From Wuchereria bancrofti (Eukaryota > Nematoda > Chromadorea > Rhabditida > Onchocercidae), in assembly GCA_005281725.1 (NCBI GenBank), contig SSBO01000007.1, forward strand, positions 5,678,667 through 5,742,666: a stretch of 64,000 bases of DNA, given 5' to 3'. The notes beneath the pieces were generated by a model. That model worked only from the letters and a program-made list of their open reading frames with translations, was not told the origin of the DNA and did no database searches. This document shows, in pieces, positions 27,405 to 39,900 of the stretch. The position numbers were made by a program, and so were the translations under genes. The first letter of the stretch is position 1. The number at the start of each line of letters is the position of its first letter.

Positions 27405-27570
27405 ATGCTTGAAACATAGAAAGGAAATTTTGCTGATTTGTTGAAATGATATAAATTTACGGTGAAGCTATGAAAGAAATTATTCGCTTCAACATATATC
27501 TCAGCCCAATCACATCTCAACAAATCAACCGACCGATCACTTCATATCAATGTATTATTATTATTATTTC

Positions 27571-27618
<48 letters not shown>
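27571..27618. repeat. ATT microsatellite
   Basis: An uninterrupted run of about sixteen ATT triplets, with further imperfect ATT and ATC triplets on both sides. Confidence 0.9.
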
Positions 27619-27619
<1 letters not shown>

Positions 27620-28169
27620 ATATCACATATTATTATTACCACATTATTATTATTATCACCATTATCAGTATTTTTTTATTATTTTGTGATTTTATTTCTT
27701 TTTTTCATTGATTTGTTCTTAATTATTTGTTTCAAAATTTAGTGCAAGAATCAAGTGCTAAATTTAAGTATTTCATTACTTACTTGTATTCACTTTAAGC
27801 GAAGCAATTAGCTAATCTAATCAATAATTACCCATTTCATATATTTTATGTATGTCATAACCACCGTATAAAATATAATGAATATATATATTACTATCAT
27901 TTTCAATTCTACCCTTTCATCTTTTCTTTTTGTTTTTTATCAAACTTTTTTTCGCAATGACTTTACTGTGTATGAAATTAAATTTGAAACTGAAGCATTT
28001 TCTTCCAATATTTCTCAATCAACAATTATTCATTTATGCGTTTCCTATTTTCGTTTCATTACATTTTCATTTCCATCTTTCATCATAGTATTTATTGCTT
28101 AATTTTTCGTTTTTAAAAAGTTCTCTTCAAGTTTTGATGTTATATCAATTAAACGGTGAGATTTTTTTT

Positions 28170-28274
28170 CTCGATGGAAACCGAAATAACAAATGTCCGG
28201 TTACGTTGCTAAACCGTAAATGCTCCTAATGTTTTTAATAATAACCTATGAGTATTTTCGGTTTCGCATCCTAG
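28170..28274. repeat. Imperfect hairpin of about 105 bp
   Basis: The left arm CTCGATGGAAACCGAAATAA pairs with the right arm ending in ATTTTCGGTTTCGCATCCTA, with one gap and a mismatch. An inner CGGTT/AACCG pair gives a second short stem. It could be a small MITE, a structured RNA or chance. Confidence 0.4.
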
Positions 28275-29860
28275 CAGGAACAAATGACGAATAATCAAAC
28301 TACTCCTCCAATAGTATTTGAAAATTAATTAACATTATCATAAAAAAATCTCTTCTCTTGCTTGTGATTGTTATATTTAAGTTAATATTGATCAGTTCGG
28401 AAATAAACTAAAAAAAAAATAAATGATTGATGAAGTCGTTATTTCAATCAAAAATCATCATCTCATACATTTGATTAGTTTTTATAAAATGCATATCGGA
28501 ATACATCGAATCGAACCTTCATTACCTCATCCCTTGCTTCACCATGATGATATTCTTCACAAGAAAAGCTTCATAAATATTTCTCATTCGGATTTCTTTT
28601 CTTTATTAAATTGTGAAATAATACTTCGAATTCTGAACACTGAAATGACAAAATTAATTTTATGCAAAAAAATTTATTGATAAGCAAAGTCTGATAAACA
28701 GGTAAGGAAATGCATGATACCAAGAATACTTAGGACCCGTTTATAAAAAAAAAAAAGTTCGTCAAAATAAACAAACCATGAAAGGAAATTAATTCTATTT
28801 GAGTAAATAGCGAATAGAAACAAAGTTTTAAACATTGATGGAATATTACATTAAGGTGAAATGGGTGGACTTTCTGGGTGAAGTTAATAAAAAGTTAATA
28901 TATTCTAAAACATTAACTTATTTAGTTTGTTTAAATGCACAATGAACCTCGACATAAATGATCCGAGCTTCGTGAGAAACTTTTTGGAATTAAAAAAGAA
29001 ACAACTGTGAAAATAATTACTGAGTTCAAGTATTATTTAAATTAATCATGCATATACCAACTACTAAAAAATCCATTGTAAGTACTTTTAATTTACTTTT
29101 AATATAGTACTTTTCCTGGGATCATCTATTATTAAGGCGTTACAACGATAAGTATTACACATATCTCATGGCATCATAATAGTTATGCTAATTGAATTGC
29201 CCAACTCATTACTACTACTTATACGTTGCAGCCTAAAAATTATAAACAACTAATAAGAAAAAAAAAAAAACAAAAACGCCTGATAGAATATAAATCAGTA
29301 ACAAGACAAAAGCATTAATTCGTAATTCTAATTATTTTTCTATTTCAAATTGTCAATTTTTCGATAATACAGCAGAAATATTATTATTATTCGGAAAATT
29401 CGTCCGAGAAAATAAGTGACATGGATAAAAGATAAAATCAGATCACAAAGTTATTATTCGACTACATCAAAATATGTCGTAAACTTGAAAACATGAATTA
29501 GTTTTGATAATCAAATAATTAAACAAGTGATTCATTAAAAAACACAACGAAAAATTTTCGCACGAAATATTGCAATTACTGCATGAGAACAGCTTATAGA
29601 ACTACTATAAATACTAACACTATATAATAAAGTGATATAAACAAGAAATTAATACTCGGAAAAAGTAGATAATGTGTACAAAAGATTTAACAAACACTAA
29701 GTTCTGCTGCAGCATTGATTTTTTTCATTAATCAGACCGGGAAAAGACCGCACAGAAAAAAGATAACAATTAAGAATTTGATTATAATAACTGTCGGATA
29801 ACTATTTTCTTTTTTTCAAAACTAAGATCAAAAAGTCATATAGCATAGGAAGTTAAACAA

Positions 29861-32800
29861 TTATTGATCGGCACTTAAACGTTTAAGGATTTCATCGTAT
29901 CGTCGATTTCTTTCTTCCATGTCCCTGAATGCATCGTCCAGTTCGTTACTGAAATCTTTCAGTCGCTTCTCCAAGTTTTCCAAATTTTTGCACTGAAACT
30001 GCACATTAAAATTAATCGGAAACCAAAAAATTTGATAAAAAGTTTGTTAAAAAACGAAACCGAAAATTTCCAAAGCAAAAAATTTCTATTTTTATGTCTA
30101 CATTTTCCAAAAAACTCTATTTCGAAAATCGAAAGGATTTAAAAATTAATAAATCAACATAATATTAAAAAAAACAAGAAGTCCTAAATACGTTTTTTAA
30201 TAGAATTTTTGATGAAAAAATATGCATTTGACTACTCTTAACCAGTGAAAGAAAGGAATTTAATCAGTAATAAGGATTTCAAACTGAAAATGGCATTCAA
30301 ACAATGAGGACTGGCTGAAAATGTTACTCGCACATGCAAGCGTACATGTCATGATACATTCCACACTTCGGAGTATAAACTTACTTCTCTTTTTGTTGGA
30401 GGATAATATACCTCATTTTGCACGCTGAACTCGTTATTCTTCTTATAATACTGTTGTTGACTTACATTGCACGTTAGACCATTTAAACTTCCATTGCATT
30501 CAAGATTGTTCTTATTCGTCATCCATCTCTCTGTGTAATCAGTACGTTGAATATTTCGTTCCGCTATCTCTACTCCTAAGCAAAGGAAAATATGAATATA
30601 TATATATATATATATCTTAAAAAGTCTGTATCACTTATATGAATCTGGAAAACCTCAATTTTTAAGAAATAAGGAGAAAATAGGAAGAAGGTGAGAGAGG
30701 AAAAGATAAAGGGGAATATGTGCAGTCATTTTTCACTTCGGACTTCATGAAAACTTGAATGTACACCAAAAAAAATAAATAAATAAATAACTTTGCAGAA
30801 TTTATTAACTCAAATGTTTTTTTTAAATTCAACCTTTTTCAAGTGTTTTTTCATCGAAAAAATTCAGCAATACTGATGAACGTCCAACTAATGATTCATA
30901 CCAAGACACTTGACGCTTATCCTCCAAATCTAAAACTTAAATTTCAAAAGAAAAAAAAAAAAAAAAACTAGACATTTTTCAATCATCTATTTTCATATAA
31001 TTTTGTAAATAAACAACATGAACAAAATTTTAAAAGAATACTATTTTTTTTCCCTTGTATAACTTAAACAGCACACACTTTCATAAATCATAACAACAGA
31101 ATGCTTTATGATTAAATATGTTTTAAATTCTTTCACAGTTATCATTAAACATGAGGTGCATAAAAAAAGTACGAATCTGATTTTTTAAACCATGAAATAA
31201 TTTATGAAAGATTACTCCTCTATGAGTAAACGTCATTCTCACTTTAAAATAGTTGCCAATACTAATTACTATCAACGTTACCGCTATTAGTAATGTTATT
31301 TTTTGCTACTGTAATAATTAGTACTTGTGTAATACTTGCTATTGTAATTAGTAATTAATATTTGATCGTTTCAAGTATTTGTAATTCAGTAGATAAATCA
31401 CAAGTTTCTAGAAAATCGCCTCTGCGAAATCGATTTAAAATGTGATTTCTTTTTGTTTAAATTAATAAAAAGTATCCGAAGTCAATCAGTTAAAGCACTT
31501 AACAAAACACTTTTACACTCTATAAAACAAATAGATATTTTTGTGGAATAAAAAACCATTGCAGATTTGATTCGTTGCCCAAAACGGTTTCAATCGTTCG
31601 CATTCCATATCAGCAAGTGCTGCAGCTAAACGAATGTCACCACTTTCTTTTGCAATAATATTATTGTTAGAATGCAGCCTTTTCCGTTTCAATGGTGAAC
31701 TTGTGTATGTACTCTGGAAAAAAGTGAAAATTTTCATCATGGATCCCATTTAAGGAGACGACATTTCCTAAATTCAAGGACTTAATAAGAAAAAATCATT
31801 TTCTCTAGAAAATTTCATTAAATACGCTCGATTTTAATTTCCGAATTATGATAAAATCTAACATATGGCAGTATAGTTTTAATGAAAAACTAAGACATAA
31901 TATTTCAGATGTCAAAAATTAAATTTTCCCATTAGTTTAAAACTTACAGTGAAAAACTCCCGCTTTTCAATTTGTAAATGAGCCCACAAACGCCACTTTG
32001 TTAGTACTTTTCGTGCTATTCTCCCATGTCTTTTTTTAATAAAAGCGTTTATTTTCTGTTCAAAAAGCAGCTGAAATAGGATCTACTTAAGAAGCAAAGT
32101 ATTTGTGAATTGTTACATGATTTTCTTGTTAATTGTTATTGTATTTGTAAGACGAGAATAGAAATTAAAAATTTCCAATGACCTAAAAAATACTACCGAA
32201 ATCACATATATTTGGTAAAATTTTGAGCGACTGGAGAAAAAGGCAAATGAAGAAATTCTTACAGAGCTGCAATCAAGCTGCAATGCCTCATCTAACGAAT
32301 GGCCGTCTCTTCGACGAAAAATTAACCCAGATTTAGCTGAAATATGTTGGATGAATAAGGATTAAATATAGAATTTATTAGCACTTGGCCTTCAATAAGT
32401 TGATAATTTCCCAAACTCTGAAAAACCAAATTCAAATTACCTGGTAATATAACAGGGAATGACCCTAATAATTCCAGCTTCTTCCGCTCCCGTTCTTTTC
32501 TGTAGGATATTTGTTCTCGCCAACAATTTACAAATTGCTTCAGCCATAATCTAAAACTAGTTTAAATGATGCTGTGACGTCGAGATTCGATATGCAGGCC
32601 TACTACTTTATCTGCAATAAAACTTACTTATCCAGTCGTTCATTTATATTCTTCAAACGTTGTTTCACATAGTTCACACTTTCTTCTATCTCTTTTTCTG
32701 CTATTTTCCTGACTGTTTTGACTACCATCCCTGTTAACAAATCGTTCAAGAAGCTTTTTCCAATATCCTCTATGAGTTCTTCGTTATGTACCCGCTGACA

Positions 32801-35800
32801 CTTTCTGGAACATATATTAATGATAAAAAAAGAAATTTATAACATTATACGAGTGGTTAAAGGCAAAACAAAAATTGGAAAAAATTTCAGGGAAACATGA
32901 ATTATTGTTTAAAAAATCAAAAATCTAAAAGTGAAATTTCTTCTGCATTTACATAGCTCATCAACCGATGGGATTCTTGAGAGGAAAAAAATGAATCTGT
33001 AACAGAGTTTCCACCTATATGATAAAATAGTTTTAATTAAAACATACATTATCCATTTCTTACTGATATCCTGAATAAATTTATCAATAACTTCATGCAA
33101 GATTGATTTGTTCAGGGAATCAAGCAATAACCGAATTTCATCCTCTCTTTGTTTCGCAACATCAGCAGCTAATTTGCGACGGTGCAACAGTTTAGCAACG
33201 ATCATAACCTCCTGACAGCGTGGCCTAAAAATCCCCAAATTAGAACTTCTGGTATACTTGTTTCGATCACAACATTAAATTTAATTCCGTACACTCTGAA
33301 ATACCAATACTGCAAAGTCAACCAACTTCAAACAATCCTCCAAGATACTATCGTACAATGCAGTAGTCAGCAAATGAGCTAATGATTTACTATACATTAG
33401 CTTGCATAACCTCGTAACTTCTCCTTCTATGATCTCATCCGATAACTTCTCCGCCAATACACAGACCTGGAAATGGCAATTTTAGAACAAACATAAATTT
33501 GATATATTAATAGGATTAGACTCAAAAAAACATCAAGTTAAACGATCATTCGTTACAACGCATCTTTGGCTATTACACATTGGAGACGTCTTAAATGAAT
33601 CTAACAGAAGAAGCTATTATATCAGTTGCCAAAATACCATTCGTTGGAATGTTAGTGGTTAAAACTTCACAAAATTTGTAAAGACAGAACAAAAATACTA
33701 TAAACTGAATGAAATAAAATTTGAATAAGATGACGTACTGCATTATTTTCTCTTTGTGGTGCTGGCAAGGTAAATGCGAAAGTTACAGTTTCATCTTCGT
33801 CTGTCGTTAATCTGCAAATATATATATATATATTTACCAAAAGATATACTTCTACTCTTCTCAAGCTCAAAAAATTCCAACAAACATATAATCTTGTAAA
33901 ACCTAAAAATTGTGAAAGTCCCTTGAATGAATGTTCCTCATATATACTTAACTATAACACAAATCTTTTGAAAATTTCATTGGTCTCATAATATTTTCCA
34001 TAAAATTCCTTGTTCTAGAAGACTTTCCATAAACTAAGCATTCGGAAAGACAACTTAAGTGAAAAAAAAAAAAAAAAAAACTGCTTATCAAAATAAAAAG
34101 CAAAATGACAATTTACTCTTATAGCATCAAACAAAATTAAAAGACTTACTGTTCCCCTCCATTTTCGTTAATATAGCTATCGAGAACGGCATCAAATAGG
34201 TATGTACCATTTCTGTCGAACGAATTCAATGGAGTAACAATTTCAACTTCAACATCTTGACAACCGCTTAATACCTATTAGAAACGACTGTTTTATTAAA
34301 TTTGAAAATAAAGTAGTTGAACGATATTCCCTAAAAAGGAAAAACGAAGAGATAATCAAAAATTTACTTCTGGAATTGAATATCCATCACGTTTCGCCTC
34401 AATCCACAAATGAATCTTCGATGGAGGTTCTTCAATTGATTCAATTAATTGAGCTTTTGACATATGCATCAACTCTTCGCCAGTATCCATATCATTATTG
34501 CGACGGACATTGTAGCAACCCAAAAACTGCAGTGATGCGTCACGATCGTCAAATCCCAGCAGCTGGACAAATTTGTTCACTGGGTACTGTAAAAATATAA
34601 AAAAGTTAATAAATTTGTGAAAGAATTTTTTCCATCTAAAAATACCTGTTCAATTAATTTAAAATAAAACGCTAAAAAACCGACCTTTCCCATTATGAGT
34701 ACTGAGTGTGATATAGCATACATTGCCTGATGACGCATACGATTGAAAAATCGGTGGCAAAGGCAACACTACAACAAAGCAATTCTTTATCGAAACATAT
34801 CCATTTATAATCTGGCAAGTAAATTATTATCTACCAGAAATAAATTATTATTACTATTACTTAAAAGTTAAACCTGCAAATAAGTGGCATCATTCTTCAG
34901 CAATCGGAAAAAGCGAACATAATTCTGGTTCTGTAAGCATGTAAATAGACGAATCGCTAATCGGACTGAACCTGCTTCTAGAATTTCTCTACGATATGTC
35001 AACGCTTGCCTGAAAGTTTATTTAAATTTCAAAACTTCAAATCAAGGGCTTGAAGTAAAGCTAACAAAAAGCTGAAAAATTAATTAAAAAACAGACGGAA
35101 GCATTCGTAGGTGTCTCCTAAAGATATTGAAATTGCACTGCATACAGGAAGTGACTTTGCAAATGCAGCATACTATGTAAGAAAACCATTTCTTTTAATT
35201 TCACTGGCTGGGATGGCAGTATACAAATGTATTTGTCCTTTGTCAACTAAAGCGATCTAAGACGTAGGAAAAATATTCGTCTTATTTTGCCACTATTTAA
35301 CACGTGGCAAGAAAACTCAAAGGAGAAAAAGCTATCGCAATCAAAAGTTCGTCATTCACAGATAAAAGGACAAGGAAAATTGCCAACGGAACGAAAACAA
35401 TTCCTAACAAATGTTTTTAGTATTTCACATTACCTAAAGAATTGGAACTTCTAAAATAGCATAAAAATACCAAAATAATACAATAAAATGATTAAATACT
35501 GCAATTAAACAAATCCTTTTACCGAAATACATTGGAATCCGAGAGATTAAGCATAATTTCGTAAGCACGAAATTCTGCTTCACTGGAATAATGAACTCCT
35601 TTCTTCGCCAAATCATCATACAAATAACGCAAGCTTTGCAAGCTTTTAGACAAATTTTCTGCAATTGAAAAGTTTGCCTTCTTGATAACAAATTTTTTAA
35701 ATTACGAACATTTTGACCCTGAATAACAAAAGTGAAATTTTCTATTTATTCTCTATAAGTTAAAGTCCTCTCTTTATTTTCAAAGATATAGAAATAGAAT

Positions 35801-38543
35801 TGTAGACAGATAAATCAATGAACGACGATGATTGCAGGCTATATAGATCAATAGATCGATGAAAGAGAAAACACCTGTATTCATTTTTTGATCGAATTCA
35901 TTGAAATTCAATTCACAAAGACGATGGGATGCAAAAATATGTAGTCTAACACATTGTTCGATTAGAGTAACAGCAGTTTCGTTAACCATCATTTGTTGCG
36001 TTATGTCCTGAAATCGTTTCTTTTTATTTACCAACAACACATCAACAATAAGTATTACTGTTCGAACCAAATAATTTTTGATTCACTCCCATAAAAAAAT
36101 TTCTGAAATCATCAACTTTACCATGCTTAGCTGTCAGAACTTTTTATCTCTTACGGACTGAGAAAACCTAACAATATCAGTCCATTAGTGTACGAGTCAT
36201 ATGACAGTCGTATTATATCAACCAAATACCACAAAAAGCTACCAAACAATATTTCAAATTGAAAAAACGAATAAAAGACCTTTCGGATAGCTCGTGTTCG
36301 ATTCCACAGAAAATCATACCATTGTGCCAATTCCTCATCTGTTTCCGGAACATGGTTAGCAATCTGCAACTGTTAAATATAAAATTGTTAAAAGTATATT
36401 TAACTGAAAGCTTCTGGAAATTCTATAAGTTATAAAAACAGATAACTTACTTTTCCGACAAGATAATTCATAGTTCGCTGAAGGACGTCTGCCGGTCTAA
36501 GCTCATGAGGCAGTGGCTCCTCCTAAAAAACAGTCATGTTTATTCAATTATCTGAGGAGTACTTGAAACTATAAATAAATTATTTTTTCAGGAAAAATTT
36601 TCAAAAATTTAACAAATTAACTTTTACCTGATCAGCTGCACTCCTACTGTATTCTTTCACAGTCAGTTCGGGTGCAATACTTCCATCATCATGGCATTCA
36701 TAAGTACTGAGACGTTTTTGTACAACTCTCATGTAGCGTTCTTTTTCTGGGCACATATCACAGCAAGAACCCTAAAATAATTTTTTTAATATTCATCTTC
36801 AACCAACAGTTCAAGAAAGATGATAGAAAGAAAAGGAATCACCACAGATGTAGGAAGTAACTGACAAGCTTATATTCATCATGAAATCAAATTTACTTTT
36901 GTCTCTTAGCAAATGTTTATCTACCTAAGCTCTGAATATTCTAACAGTAACGGTTCAGTGATACTGTAGTAAAAAATAATTTACATTCAAAACTCTAAAA
37001 ATGTCATTTTTCTCTTTAAATAAGACACTTCCCTCTAATTATATAATATTACATAATACATAATATTCACAGTTTTACAATTATCCTTTGAATAATGCGG
37101 GTAACAAATAATACAAAGAACCCTTAATCCTCCGTTGAAGAATTTATTCACCTGCATAACAGCTGCATTATCAACATCGGTACTTTTCAAACGTCCTCTA
37201 TGCATCAAACGGTCACGTTCGTCTAGCAACTGATATTTATCATAATCAGTTTCACAAACTCGTCCAATCATACGTTTCAACTGTCGTGCTGAAGAAGTTA
37301 AATTTTAATTATTGTGAACATAAAGAATTAATGAAATATGCAAGTATACAAGGATTAACAATCAGACATTATATATTATAGAAGTGATTTCTTTGCACAT
37401 GCTGAATCAGATAAATTATAAAAAATCTACCGACTGCACCCTTTGGCAGCAAAACTTTTTCAGTCACCGATTCTACTTTTGTATTATCAATATGTCGTTC
37501 TAGCTTTGGAACATTTTCTTCCTTAACAGCTGGTTCACGTACCCACGGCCTTGACGGTTCGACCTGACAAATGGAAGAATTAAATTAGGCCTATGGAAAC
37601 TTGTCACGATTAAGTGTGCAACAAGATTTACTTCAAAAATTACTTTTTCATAACGAAAAGGAAAAAAAAAAAAAAAAAACGATAGAAATACATACTGTAC
37701 GCATTACGCTGTTGAATCTGTTATCGACACCACTGTGTAAGGTACCACGAAGTGATGCGTTTAAACGCTTCCCAAGTTGTACACTCCCAAAAAGCGATGG
37801 TTTTACACTTGCTGAAGACAGATCTTGTGAAATATTTTGGGCATGTTGTGTTGATGACATCCTCTTTCGGACAACACGTGCGGCACGTGCTACGGAATTC
37901 CGACCACTTGCAAGCCTTACATCGACTGAACGCTTGAATGGTGAAGGTGGACAAGTTGAGGATGAAGACGGACCTGGGATTTAATCAAAAAGTTAATACG
38001 AGGAAAATGATAAAACCAAGATATTACTAAGTGGTTACTTAGAAATCGTGTCATAGCTCGCACCACTTTTTCAAAAATGAAAGAAAAAAGACCGAATGAA
38101 TTTAGTAATTAACCAAGTGGATCATCCAGATCGTTGTATCCTTTACGTCTTGGTAGAGTATAGGGTTTCCGTGTGGTACCGGCCAATTTCGATGATGGAT
38201 TTGATGCCTTTTTTGGTCGTAAACTAGATATACAGTCCGGATAATGAAATTTAATAACAAGCAGTTAAGTCTTACTTCAAGAGAAAAAAATCACTTATCA
38301 AGGAAAGAAAACAGTTTGGGAAACCAGGACCAAATTTATTACCAGGTGAAAATAGGCAATTTATTCTTTCGGTTTCCAAAAAATCAAAATTGGATTGAAG
38401 CTAACGATGTCGAAAGACCTAACTACTTTTGTAACAGTTATACAACTTTGTAACACTTAATTAACCTTTCTTTCTATTGCTATAATAAAAATTAGTGAAT
38501 CTAACCTTTCTGGAATTATAAACGGAAATGATCCAGAAGACAT
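29861..38543 (-). CDS. SAC3/GANP (MCM3AP-like) nuclear mRNA export factor
   Basis: Twenty-five minus-strand exons join in frame to 1097 aa: 38506-38543, 38114-38223, 37696-37973, 37431-37563, 37152-37288, 36628-36771, 36451-36522, 36280-36369, 35875-36007, 35523-35658, 34874-35009, 34685-34768, 34368-34586, 34150-34274, 33739-33811, 33311-33466, 33048-33211, 32628-32804, 32441-32550, 32263-32336, 31948-32070, 31557-31713, 30834-30929, 30385-30575, 29861-29998. Seen: a basic, Ser-rich N-terminus of about 230 aa, then the SAC3 domain from residue 233 (CCDMCPEKERYMR, KEYSRSAADQ, RPADVLQRTMNYLV, WYDFLWNRTRAIRKD, LSKSLQSLRYLYDDL, SSEAEFRAYEIMLNL). A helix near 820-860 (LWLKQFVNCWREQISYRKER) resembles the centrin/ENY2-binding segment, and the C-terminus is coiled-coil. 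Known: SAC3/GANP scaffolds TREX-2 at nuclear pores for mRNA export. Odd: no FG repeats or RRM, unlike vertebrate GANP. The junction between exons at 33311 and 33211 is the least certain. Confidence 0.93.
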
Positions 38544-38560
38544 CCTTTCCTTAACTGCAC
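38544..38560 (-). promoter_or_regulatory. Likely trans-splice acceptor of the SAC3/GANP gene
   Basis: The minus strand reads TTTGGTGCAG, then eleven bases (TTAAGGAAAGG), then the ATG. No upstream exon is visible, which suits spliced-leader addition at 38554 and fixes the start codon. Confidence 0.5.
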
Positions 38561-39900
38561 CAAAGAAATTTCGTTTACTTCTTTTATTCAAAATTCACGT
38601 TGCTTCTAGCATATATTGTATGAAATCGCTATAATTTATTACAGCTCGAAAATTTGATTACTTTTTTGAAAATAAGAAAAATTGGTATATTCAAAAATCT
38701 ATCACTTACTATCACATTTTGTTCTATTCGATATAAATACTGCAATTTACAGTATTTTATTGCAGTCATTTTACAAATTTTACAAAGATGGAATAAATAA
38801 TACATAATTCGCATAAAAATAATGAAAGAGACGTATAAATGTGAAGAAAAGCGCCAAACATACATTACAAGAAAAGAGCACCAAAAACAAAAAGAAAATA
38901 AATACATAAAAACAAAGGAACAGCACCAAAGTGAAACAACGAAACGGACGTAAACATTTGCACGTTACCAACTTTTACGTCATGCAACGAATGACTGCAA
39001 ATTGTTGAGATGTCAAATTTGCACACTATCAAAGAGACAATATATTTTGTCAAAAGAAAGATCGTGTAGGCATATTTATTTTTTGCATGCAGCGTTGTTA
39101 CGTTGCATGCGCGTGTGCATGCATGATATAATGTCAGTAATGTTTGAAAACATATCATAAATAATATCGATGGTTATAGTTAATTTAAAATAATACGAGT
39201 TAATTTAAAAATAATTTGTTAAGAGAAATTACTTTTAATCATTAAATTACTTTCATTGATAAACTTTGATCAGTGAATAATTTTTTTTGATAAACTTTTA
39301 TCAATAGCCTTTATTAATTGAGTGTGATCAGAATTATAAAATAAAATTTATCCCTGCTAGTATCATCATTGTTTTAATAAGTTGTTATCACAGCTTGCTA
39401 TTTCATCCCAATCGATCCATATAACATTATTACACCTGAATATACAAAATAGTTTGGTGAATTTTCTATTAATGAACTGTCCGAAATGCTTTTTTACTTC
39501 CTATTATCATTTTTTTCCTTCCTTTCTTGCTTATGAAATTCTCTAAACTCTTATTCATTTTTTATATTAATTATTTATAATTAATTTAATGTCGTCAGAA
39601 ATTTCCACAAATTTTTGGCAAAACAAAGTGAAGTGAAAATCACTGATTCTTTAATTTTCTACTTTTTTTTCAGAAGAAAAAATAAGATAAATTTATCTAT
39701 ATTGTCATTAGAGAAGATAAAGTAGTGTGACTTGAAATGATAATGTCTCATTTAATGACTAAAAAAGTGACAAAATAATTGATGAAGGTACTTTTTCGCA
39801 TTAATAATTTTTAAATATCCGTCGGTACAATTAAAATATGTTTCAGAAATTTTGAAATTTTTTCTTTTTAGTGAAAATTTAACATTTTAAATATTTTTAG
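38561..39900. promoter_or_regulatory. Shared divergent promoter region (SAC3/GANP and TMED)
   Basis: The 1.36 kb between two divergently transcribed start codons. It contains a locally more GC-rich patch near 39090-39125, with repeated TGCATGC motifs (TTTGCATGCAGCG, CGTTGCATGCGCGTG, TGCATGCATG). No TATA box or other element could be assigned. The open frames on the minus strand here (38629-39158) overlap one another in different frames and have no splice support. Confidence 0.4.

Larger units (their letters stand above)
25901..29860. other. Intergenic DNA, no supported gene
   Basis: This stretch contains the promoter side of the FLP-like gene and the 3' side of the SAC3/GANP gene. It holds a CA microsatellite (27357-27404), an ATT microsatellite (27571-27618) and a 105-bp imperfect hairpin (28170-28274). 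A CT tract lies near 26855-26880. An 85-codon frame at 28423-28680 starts with ATG but has no recognisable motif. Confidence 0.55.

Noticed and set aside
28423..28680. 85-codon open frame starting with ATG (contains MHIGIHRIEPSLPHPLLHHD)
   Set aside because: Composition is better than most frames here, but there is no signal peptide, domain, flanking splice site or neighbouring exon, and a frame of this length can arise by chance.
35095..35195. Exon-like segment on the plus strand (GCATACAG then GTAAGA) within a SAC3/GANP intron
   Set aside because: Only about 30 bp between the sites, on the strand opposite the gene, with no partner exons.
35659..35715. Upstream acceptor TTATTCAG before the SAC3/GANP exon ending at 35658
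   Set aside because: Using it breaks the frame. The acceptor CAATTGCAG gives the conserved NLSKSLQSLRYLYDD reading in phase.
37601..37984. Long overlapping plus-strand and minus-strand frames at 37.6-38.0 kb
   Set aside because: They are shadows of the SAC3/GANP exon at 37696-37973 in other frames.
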